From contig NZ_CP129970.2 of assembly GCF_030503895.2 (NCBI RefSeq), positions 932,001-996,000 of the forward strand: a stretch of 64,000 bases of DNA. Reading direction: 5' to 3'. Below the pieces are notes generated by a model. It had not been told where the DNA came from. It made no database searches and saw only the letters and a program-made list of their open reading frames with translations. Made by a program: the position numbers and the translations under genes. The stretch is from Marivirga arenosa (GTDB taxonomy: Bacteria; Bacteroidota; Bacteroidia; Cytophagales; Cyclobacteriaceae). Below, in pieces: positions 16,800-23,715 of this stretch. The first letter of the stretch is position 1. Every line of letters begins with the position of its first letter.

Positions 16800-18209
16800 T
16801 TAAAACATATAGTTTAGACTCATATTAAGACCTACAAATGAAGGAGTACTATTAAAAGTAGCATTTTCAGATGTGATATTTGAAAGTGCTCTTTTATAAG
16901 TAGGCATTACACTAACTGCATATTTTTCACTAAATGGATAACTAATTTCCAAACCTGCTAGACTACTGGCAAACATATTTTTATACGATTGCCTGTCTTT
17001 TCTATCAAATCTAACTTCATTTATTTTTTCAGTAGCACCCTTTAGTGTATTACTAACGATAACATCAGCTGATAATCCAGCAACCAGGGAAACATCAAAC
17101 TTTCTATCAATTATTTTATATGAAGCCATTAACGGTACAGTGAATATCTGAAAATCATTATAAAGGTCATATTCGGAAGTAACGTTTACTACTCTCCCAT
17201 CAGAAATTTCTGTTGAGCTGCTGGCTCCATGATAAGGATATAGTTCATCGCTATTTCTATCTCTTAACACAGTACTACTCATAGATGATGACCTGTATGA
17301 TCCATATTGCACACCTGATCTAATATTCCATCTTTCATTTAACGACACTCCAAAATTAACACCAAATGTAAAGGACAAGCTTCCTTCCATTGGTGCAGAA
17401 CTTGAATTTTCCACAGCTTCTCGTTCTTCATTTACAACATCCATAAATTCTGCAGTAGTTCTACCACTGGTTCCAGGGTTGTTTAAGGAAGAAACTGTTG
17501 AAAACACTGGTGTTTCTGTTATTTCAGAATTAGGATTGAAATTACCAGATCCTAAATTTAAATTTGTATTCCACGAAAAGCCTGATTTTTCTTTGTTAAC
17601 AATTTCACTAACAGCAAAATAAGTTACCTCATTTACTTCTATTTCAAATTCTGGTAGTTTAAAATCAACAGGGGTTCTACTATCAAGCTTGTCTAGTCTA
17701 GCAATACTATTAGACGATTTGGGAATAAAAATTTGATTTAACTCATTATCAAAATTATCATTCTTTGCTATTAGTATGGCGCCTTTCTTATTCTGATTTT
17801 GCTTATCCCCAATCAATGCAAACTGATTCCTATTTTGTCTGCCATTATCCACGAACTGACTTTTAGATTTATTTCCTGCCTCAGGTTGACTTACAACTAT
17901 ATCGTTATCACTTACAATTAATTGAGCATTATCATCATTCAACTCTACCGGGATTATAGAAGTTTGTGTGCTATTTTTATTTCCGATTGTAAAGTCTTGA
18001 AGATTGAAATAGATAGAAATCAAAGCAATGAATATAACTGCAGCCGCAAGATTTCTATAAAAAGCAGCTCTTTTTTGCATTCTTCTATTATCCTGCTTTA
18101 AAAGATCTGCTTCAATAGCTTCCCATACACCATTACCTGGCTGTACTTCAGCTTGCGCAAACTTTTTACGGATTGAGTTATTAAAATTATCTTTATTGAA
18201 ATCTTTCAT
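16800..18209 (-). CDS. Anti-sigma factor fused to an outer-membrane beta-barrel (Dma-like)
   Basis: From the ATG at 18209 (469 aa) the protein has a charged cytoplasmic N-terminus (~1-50, FNNSIRKKFAQAEV...GVWEAIEADLL). One membrane helix follows (~53-70), then a polar, Asn/Gln-rich linker (~75-205) and a C-terminal ~8-strand barrel (~210-469) ending in F (LNMSLNYMF). It overlaps the ECF sigma gene by 17 nt, as expected for a sigma/anti-sigma pair. One polypeptide crossing both membranes matches the dual membrane-spanning anti-sigma (Dma) layout described in Bacteroides thetaiotaomicron. A longer frame begins at a TTG at 18233; the ATG is chosen because GTGGGGGA precedes it directly. The barrel would sense the surface or outer membrane and the N-terminus would hold the sigma factor (inference). 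Confidence 0.82.
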   Translation of the reverse strand: MKDFNKDNFNNSIRKKFAQAEVQPGNGVWEAIEADLLKQDNRRMQKRAAFYRNLAAAVIFIALISIYFNLQDFTIGNKNSTQTSIIPVELNDDNAQLIVSDNDIVVSQPEAGNKSKSQFVDNGRQNRNQFALIGDKQNQNKKGAILIAKNDNFDNELNQIFIPKSSNSIARLDKLDSRTPVDFKLPEFEIEVNEVTYFAVSEIVNKEKSGFSWNTNLNLGSGNFNPNSEITETPVFSTVSSLNNPGTSGRTTAEFMDVVNEEREAVENSSSAPMEGSLSFTFGVNFGVSLNERWNIRSGVQYGSYRSSSMSSTVLRDRNSDELYPYHGASSSTEISDGRVVNVTSEYDLYNDFQIFTVPLMASYKIIDRKFDVSLVAGLSADVIVSNTLKGATEKINEVRFDRKDRQSYKNMFASSLAGLEISYPFSEKYAVSVMPTYKRALSNITSENATFNSTPSFVGLNMSLNYMF

Positions 18210-18741
18210 TCCCCCACTTACTTTGCTTTTCAATTTGTTCTATTAATATTTTTCTTGCTCTGGCGTACTGTGATTTTGAAGTTCCTATACTTATATCAAG
18301 CATCTTTGCAATTTCCTTATGCTGATAACCTTCTATCGCATATAAGTTGAAAATAACCTGACAACCAGTTGGCAAATTTTGAACTAATTCCATAAGATCT
18401 TCTACTGCCAAATTATCTACCGAAAGAGAGTCAACTCCTTCTCTAATTTCCTCAACGTCAACCATCGGATAAAGATATAATTTACTTCTCTGATGGTTTA
18501 GTGCAGTATTGATGATAATTCTTTTAATCCAATAGCCTATACTTGAATCACCTCTGAACTTCTTAATATTTTCAAATACCTTAATAAAGCCTTCTTGCAG
18601 AATGTCTTCTGCCTCTAAGGTTGATTTAGAATAGCGCATAGCTACCGCCATCATCCCTGAGGAAAACTGCTGGTAGAGCTCATATTGACTCTTTCTGTTA
18701 CCTTTTTGGCAACCCTTAATAAGTTCTGTGGTTTTAGGCAT
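18193..18741 (-). CDS. ECF RNA polymerase sigma factor
   Basis: This 182-aa sigma-70 family protein contains region 2 (~20-90: YSKSTLEAEDILQEGFIKVFENIKKFRG, then GYWIKRIIINTALNHQR) and region 4 (~125-175: LPTGCQVIFNLYAIEGYQHKEIAKML, then GTSKSQYARARKIL). Regions 1.1 and 3 are absent, which marks an ECF sigma. Its 3' end overlaps the anti-sigma/barrel gene, so the pair is co-expressed and coupled. The gene is divergent from the T9SS Plug gene with 58 nt between start codons, so the shared region may carry a promoter recognised by this sigma factor. Confidence 0.93.
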   Translation of the reverse strand: MPKTTELIKGCQKGNRKSQYELYQQFSSGMMAVAMRYSKSTLEAEDILQEGFIKVFENIKKFRGDSSIGYWIKRIIINTALNHQRSKLYLYPMVDVEEIREGVDSLSVDNLAVEDLMELVQNLPTGCQVIFNLYAIEGYQHKEIAKMLDISIGTSKSQYARARKILIEQIEKQSKWGNERFQ

Positions 18742-18799
18742 GACAAAAACCTTAAGGATTCTGTTTATATTAGACCCAAATTACAAATTAAAGGTTGGA

Positions 18800-20116
18800 A
18801 TGAAACTAAATTTAAAAATTTTAATTACCGTATTGGGAATCGCTTTTTTACTATTTCGTTGTGTCCCGGTAAACCAGTCTACTTATGATAATTCAAATAC
18901 AAATAGATATTATCCCGATTTAAAATACATTAATACTAGCTATAAAGAACAAATAAGAACTGTACAACTAGTGAAATTCCGAGCATCACAGATGATTTCT
19001 ACTAATAATCCCGTTTTGGAATTAGGCAAAAATGAAAGACTAGTCTTAACGTTTGACGACATCAACGACCAACAACAGCAGTATTTTGCAAAAATTTACC
19101 ATTGCAATAAAGATTGGAGTGGTAAAAGTAATCTACAAGCAATGGACTATTTAGAAGAGTTTAACCAATTCCCGATCCGAGAATTCGAATTTTCATTTGA
19201 TACAAAATTAGGTTATATCCACTACGAATGGATGGTTCCAGAAGTAAAGTTATCCGGAAATTATTTAATAGTAGTAAATAATGGTAATGATGAAAGGGAT
19301 ATTGTATTGAGTGAACGTTTTATGGTTTATGAAAATAAAGCAGGAATAAATTATAAAATTTCTACACCTAATGTCGTAACAAAAAGAAGGACTCATCAAG
19401 AACTAGAATTTGAAGTTGGATTAGGAAATATTAATATTTTAAATCCTGCTACTGATATTCAGGCCGTAATTCGCCAAAACAGCAACTGGATTTATTCAAA
19501 AGTAGCCCCAGACCCATTAAGAATATCTAATGGAAATAATCAACTTACTTATAAATTTTATAATGGTGAATTAACATTCCCTGGCAATAATGAATATAGA
19601 TTCTTTGATATATCTACTGTGAATTTCAAAGGAAATGGAGTTACAAACATCAATAAAGAATCAAATCCTATTAGCATTACACTAAATATAGATCAAGAAA
19701 GAAATTCACAGGCATACAGAGAATGGCAAGACCGAAATGGTACATTTGCTATTGGAAATAGAGAAAGACAAAATACAGCGCTAGTTTCTGATTATTTTTT
19801 AACAGAATTTAGACTTGAATATCCTCGAATAGAAGAAGAAATTTATGTTGTAGGAGAATTTAATAATTGGCACCTCAATAATGACAGTAGAATGAAGTTC
19901 AATCCTAATACTGGAATTTATTATAATAATATTCTTTTAAAACAAGGTTATTACGAATACAGCTACCTTATTAAAAATGACAAAACAACCAGTATAGAAG
20001 GAGATTTCTATGCTACCGAAAATGACTATGATATCTTAATATACTATCATAGTCCTCAATTGAGGTATGATAGATTAATTGGGTATACTCAGTTTAATTC
20101 TCGAGCTGCCCAGTAA
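18800..20116 (+). CDS. Type IX secretion system Plug-like protein (DUF5103)
   Basis: The product matches the DUF5103 / T9SS plug family. The N-terminal segment is PDLKYINTSYKEQIRTVQL, followed by FDDINDQQQQYFAKIYHCNKDW and the LSGNYLIVV strand. The C-terminal domain carries EIYVVGEFNNWHLNNDSRM, resembling an early-set/CBM48-like fold. In Flavobacterium the Plug binds the SprA translocon pore and closes its periplasmic side. The ATG at 18800 is preferred over an in-frame start at 18728, which would run back into the sigma gene. From 18800 the N-terminus is a hydrophobic signal with C21 (LLFRC), an atypical lipobox. The last 23 nt overlap the convergent cas6 gene. Confidence 0.88.
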   Translation: MKLNLKILITVLGIAFLLFRCVPVNQSTYDNSNTNRYYPDLKYINTSYKEQIRTVQLVKFRASQMISTNNPVLELGKNERLVLTFDDINDQQQQYFAKIYHCNKDWSGKSNLQAMDYLEEFNQFPIREFEFSFDTKLGYIHYEWMVPEVKLSGNYLIVVNNGNDERDIVLSERFMVYENKAGINYKISTPNVVTKRRTHQELEFEVGLGNINILNPATDIQAVIRQNSNWIYSKVAPDPLRISNGNNQLTYKFYNGELTFPGNNEYRFFDISTVNFKGNGVTNINKESNPISITLNIDQERNSQAYREWQDRNGTFAIGNRERQNTALVSDYFLTEFRLEYPRIEEEIYVVGEFNNWHLNNDSRMKFNPNTGIYYNNILLKQGYYEYSYLIKNDKTTSIEGDFYATENDYDILIYYHSPQLRYDRLIGYTQFNSRAAQ

Positions 20117-20873
20117 AATAAGGAATCGTCTTACTACCAGGAGTTACCTCCGCTAGGTCAAGCATTCCAAATCCTTTATCGTTAAATAAGCCAAGGCCGT
20201 TTTCAAATAAATATTGATGCAATTCAGGTGAACCTTTGAGTGTAAATGGAAATGTATATCCTCTTACCTCGTAAGGGACATCTTGATCGAATAAAGGATA
20301 AACTCTGGAATATTTTTTTCCTCTATCTTCTAATTTTTTGAGATAGTTCTTATCAGGTAAAAATTCAAAACCTCCCAACTCTCCCAAAGTCTCTTGACTA
20401 AATAATGCTGATTCAAGCTGATTAACAAACTCATCAGATTCAGGATGGATAAAACGCTTCCCGATATCGCTTGAAAATTCCGGATTCAATAAAATCAAAG
20501 GTGAAATACAAATATATTTAGTTTCTTCACCAAATTCTATCTGGTTTTCGAGCTCTACCTCATGTGGTATGATAGTTAGTCCATTAAGCTTAACTTCAGG
20601 TAAACTAAATAGAACCTCTATGATAGAATCAATAAAATTTTTATCAGAACACGAGAAAACAACTGTTATTTTAGAACTATAAAAGTGTAAACCTGATTTA
20701 CTAACAGTAGTCTGCCCTTTTAAACCAGAAAAATTATAATGTTTAAAATTCGCATACTCCTCTCTCCCACACTTTTTGATTAGACCTTTAAAAAATCTAA
20801 ATAAATAGTATTGATGATGGAACGGAACATTAGCTCCCTTTTCCTTATTCTTAAAAATTAATCTAACTCTCAC
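20094..20873 (-). CDS. cas6: CRISPR-associated endoribonuclease Cas6 (orphan)
   Basis: The 259-aa protein shows the Cas6 RAMP layout: first strand MRVRLIF, the NVPFHHQYYLFRFFKGLI helix with H19/H20, HYNFSGLKG, the ISPLILLNP segment (~125) and a C-terminal glycine-rich loop GLGLFNDKGFGML (~227-243). Cas6 cleaves pre-crRNA within repeats. No CRISPR array, cas1/cas2 or effector gene occurs in the 64 kb. The start is a GTG, the only suitable start before this strand. It follows AI-2E and ychF on the same strand (64-nt gap after ychF) and may share their transcript. Histidines at the active-site position are present, but activity cannot be judged. Confidence 0.88.
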   Translation of the reverse strand: MRVRLIFKNKEKGANVPFHHQYYLFRFFKGLIKKCGREEYANFKHYNFSGLKGQTTVSKSGLHFYSSKITVVFSCSDKNFIDSIIEVLFSLPEVKLNGLTIIPHEVELENQIEFGEETKYICISPLILLNPEFSSDIGKRFIHPESDEFVNQLESALFSQETLGELGGFEFLPDKNYLKKLEDRGKKYSRVYPLFDQDVPYEVRGYTFPFTLKGSPELHQYLFENGLGLFNDKGFGMLDLAEVTPGSKTIPYFTGQLEN

Positions 20874-20937
20874 AGCCTCTTCTTTATTTTTTTAGACCAA
20901 GCGTGCAAGAAAATTGTTTGAATAATCTTATAAAAAT

Positions 20938-22035
20938 TTACACATTAAACCTAAAATGCATGATATCGCCATCTTTTACTACATATTCCTTCCCTTCAAT
21001 CGAAACTTTTCCTGCTTCTTTGCAAGCTTGCTCTGTCTTATATTGCTTATAATCATCTAATTTGATCACCTCAGCTTTAATAAAACCTTTCTCAAAATCA
21101 GTGTGGATTACTCCAGCAGCTTGTGGGGCTTTCCATCCCTTTTTAATAGTCCATGCCCTAACTTCTTGTTTTCCAGCAGTAAAATAGGTGATAAGATCCA
21201 ATATTGAATATGAGGCTCTAATCAATTTATTTAAGCCTGATTCAGTTAAACCATATTCTTCCAAAAACATTGCTTTCTCCTCAGGCTCATCAAACTCTGC
21301 TATTTGTGATTCAATTGCAGCACTTACAATAATTACTTCCGCTTCCTCATCTTTTACATACTCCTTGAACTTTTTAACCAAATCGTTCCCTTCAACAGCA
21401 GCAGATTCTTCTACATTGGTCACGTAAATAACGGGCTTATCTGTAAGAAGCATTAAATCTCTAACTGGTTCTTTTTCTTCCTTAGATAATTTTAATGTTC
21501 TGGCATTTTTACCATCTTCCAAAACAGCTTTATACTGATTTAATACTGCTAATTCCTTTTTGGCTTTTGCATCACCAGATTTAGCAATTTTTTCACACTT
21601 TTGAATTTTTTTCTCGACTGATTCTAAATCTTTTAATTGCAATTCCGTATCAATTATGTCTTTATCAGCCACAGGGTTAACTCTTCCTGAAACGTGTGTG
21701 ATATTATCATCTTCAAAGCATCTAACAACATGAACGATAGCATCTACTTCTCTAATATTGCCTAAGAATTTATTTCCTAAACCTTCTCCTTTACTGGCTC
21801 CTGCAACAAGCCCTGCTATATCTACAAATTCAATAATGGTTGGAACTACCTTATCTGGGTTTACTAGCTCTTCTAATATACCTAATCTTTCATCAGGAAC
21901 ACTAATAACTCCCACATTAGGATCAATAGTACAAAAAGGGAAATTTGCTGCTTCAGCTTTTGCATTAGAAAGTGCATTAAACAAAGTAGATTTACCCACA
22001 TTTGGCAAACCAACTATTCCGCATTGTAAACCCAT
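20938..22035 (-). CDS. ychF: Ribosome-binding ATPase YchF
   Basis: This 365-aa Obg-family protein has G1 GLPNVGKS (9-16), G3 DIAGL and, in place of the GTP-specifying NKxD, NVEES (VIYVTNVEES). This is the family's hallmark for ATP preference. A coiled-coil insertion (~130-165) and the C-terminal TGS domain (~280-365, FTAGKQEVRAWTI...GDIMHFRFNV) are intact. YchF associates with ribosomes and is linked to translation fidelity and oxidative-stress response. It starts 13 nt after the AI-2E transporter stop. Confidence 0.97.
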   Translation of the reverse strand: MGLQCGIVGLPNVGKSTLFNALSNAKAEAANFPFCTIDPNVGVISVPDERLGILEELVNPDKVVPTIIEFVDIAGLVAGASKGEGLGNKFLGNIREVDAIVHVVRCFEDDNITHVSGRVNPVADKDIIDTELQLKDLESVEKKIQKCEKIAKSGDAKAKKELAVLNQYKAVLEDGKNARTLKLSKEEKEPVRDLMLLTDKPVIYVTNVEESAAVEGNDLVKKFKEYVKDEEAEVIIVSAAIESQIAEFDEPEEKAMFLEEYGLTESGLNKLIRASYSILDLITYFTAGKQEVRAWTIKKGWKAPQAAGVIHTDFEKGFIKAEVIKLDDYKQYKTEQACKEAGKVSIEGKEYVVKDGDIMHFRFNV

Positions 22036-22048
22036 GAAATATAATTAT

Positions 22049-23140
22049 TTAATTCTGAAAAATTTTATATTGTGTATATCCTTGGTAAAGCTCTATTAAA
22101 ATAACCCGTATTATGGTGTACACTGGAATGGCTGCTACCATTCCAATTACTCCCGCCAAGGATGCGCCTGCAAAGATAATAACAAAAATTTCTAATGGAT
22201 GTGCTTTTACACTTTTTGAAAAAATTAATGGCTGTAAAAGTATATTATCTGTAATCTGAACTACTGCAAAAACAGAAATAATTTTTATAACTAGAATAAG
22301 CAATTCGTTATTGAATTCAAATATACCTCCTGTAGTAACTCCTACGATAATACCAAAAGAGGCCCCTAAAATTGGCCCCGCATAGGGTATCAAATTAGCA
22401 ACAGCTGCAAAAACTGCAATTGTAATAGCATATTTTATTCCTAAAATGCTCAAGCCAACAGAAGCAATTGTAAATATTGAGATCATCTGAAAAAGAAGCC
22501 CTAATAAATAATTAGATAAAAGCTTTTCAATTTTATAAATTGCTCCCATTGAGACTTCAAAATACTTATTTGGAATTAGTTGAATTAGCTTTCTTCTAGC
22601 TAATCCTTTTTCATATAATAAGAAAAAAGTAATGAAGCTAATCGCTAAAATTGCAACAAAAATACTCCCTGTAATTGATATTAAATTATTAAGTATATAA
22701 CTGACATCCACTGTTTGAACAAAGCTATAAATGCTATCTTTAAGTCTGTCGATTATAAAGCCTTCTGATCCAATGTTAGGAATGGAATCAATTAAAAATA
22801 CCTCTACAGCTTGTATAGGAGTTGTGATTTTGCTGTAAAGGTTATCATAATCAAGTTTACTTAAAATTTGTATTTGTTCAGATACTAAGGGGATAAACAA
22901 ACCTACAAATAGGATTATAAAACCAATTAAAACACTAAAAGAAATAATAATAGTAAATATTTTCGGTAGCTTGTAACCATAAAAATACAGACTATTTAAA
23001 TAACTTACCAAAGGCCTTAGAATGGTTGATATAATCATAGAAATAATGATATATATCAAAATATCAGAAAAAAGGAGACTTACTAAATAAAGTAATATCC
23101 CACCCCCAATTAAGTACAATATAGGCTTTAACCTGTTCAT
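22049..23140 (-). CDS. AI-2E family (TerC/PerM-like) transporter
   Basis: The 363-aa polytopic membrane protein has about eight hydrophobic helices and the family pattern FITFFLLYEKG (~160), GLLFQMISIFTIASVGLSILGIKYA and the conserved AAVANLIPYAGPILGASF segment (~240-260), followed by QPLIFSKSVKAHPLEIF. AI-2E/PerM proteins include autoinducer-2 exporters and Na+/H+ antiporters; the substrate is not deducible. It is the first gene of a minus-strand set with ychF and cas6, and its start follows a terminator hairpin at 23154-23178. Confidence 0.9.
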   Translation of the reverse strand: MNRLKPILYLIGGGILLYLVSLLFSDILIYIIISMIISTILRPLVSYLNSLYFYGYKLPKIFTIIISFSVLIGFIILFVGLFIPLVSEQIQILSKLDYDNLYSKITTPIQAVEVFLIDSIPNIGSEGFIIDRLKDSIYSFVQTVDVSYILNNLISITGSIFVAILAISFITFFLLYEKGLARRKLIQLIPNKYFEVSMGAIYKIEKLLSNYLLGLLFQMISIFTIASVGLSILGIKYAITIAVFAAVANLIPYAGPILGASFGIIVGVTTGGIFEFNNELLILVIKIISVFAVVQITDNILLQPLIFSKSVKAHPLEIFVIIFAGASLAGVIGMVAAIPVYTIIRVILIELYQGYTQYKIFQN

Positions 23141-23153
23141 AGCTCTAATATAA

Positions 23154-23178
23154 AAAAAGGAGACTAAGTCTCCTTTTT
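23154..23178 (-). terminator. Terminator hairpin after the small secreted protein gene
   Basis: AAAAAGGAGACT and AGTCTCCTTTTT form a perfect dyad around one A (in practice about 10 bp with a CTAAG-size loop), followed on the minus strand by a T-run. It separates the 23218-25940 pair from the AI-2E operon and is potentially bidirectional. Confidence 0.8.
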
Positions 23179-23217
23179 AATACAAGTATATTCATTTTAA
23201 TTAAATATCATATAAAA

Positions 23218-23715
23218 TCAATTCTGGAACCTTACTTTTTCGAATAATCTCGCAAGTTCGGCTTTATTTCTAGTAGCCTTTAAGTTTAATTCAAATGTTT
23301 CTGTTTTGAAATTCTTTAAAGCAATTCCATTATTTAAAATTAATAAAAGATCCTCTTTTGCCTTTTGTGATTCTATTTTATCTTTTCTAAGTAATTTATC
23401 ATAATACTTAATTACTTTTTGAAGCGATGAATATATTATAGGTTTTTCTATATTTTTTTCCATTGAAGAGTAAGCTCCAGTGGATTCCTTATAATAAACA
23501 TAGGTAGATTCCACTTTATCTAATAGAGAAGTTATCGTATCACCAAGAACATGAGGCTTACCATTATAACTACCTCTTTCAAAATTTGCAGTGTTACTTT
23601 TCTCAAGATCAATTAACATAATAACTCCTCCACTTTCAGATATTTGTGAACTTTGACCTAGTAATGTAAATGAAAGACAGATAGAGATTATGAAAAGAAA
23701 TACTGATTTAATCAT
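23218..23715 (-). CDS. Uncharacterised secreted protein
   Basis: The 165-aa protein has a signal peptide (~1-20, SFTLLGQ) and no Cys in the mature part. A predominantly helical, charged region runs from ~60 (LDKVESTYVYYKE, VIKYYDKLLRKDKIESQKAKEDLLLIL). I do not recognise a family. Its ATG overlaps the stop of the M43 metalloprotease gene by 4 nt, so the two are translationally coupled. An accessory, inhibitor or substrate relation to the protease is possible but unproven. Confidence 0.75.
   Translation of the reverse strand: MIKSVFLFIISICLSFTLLGQSSQISESGGVIMLIDLEKSNTANFERGSYNGKPHVLGDTITSLLDKVESTYVYYKESTGAYSSMEKNIEKPIIYSSLQKVIKYYDKLLRKDKIESQKAKEDLLLILNNGIALKNFKTETFELNLKATRNKAELARLFEKVRFQN

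Noticed and set aside
18728-18799. Longer start for the Plug protein
   Set aside because: The extra 24 residues would be translated across the divergent promoter and into the sigma gene, and they push the signal peptide inward.
18685-18888. Plus-strand frame over the sigma/Plug divergent region
   Set aside because: It overlaps the sigma gene start and the Plug signal peptide in another frame; no protein-like features.
23159-23173. The GGAGACTAAGTCTCC palindrome as a restriction or operator site
   Set aside because: Its T-run and position after a stop codon fit a transcription terminator better.
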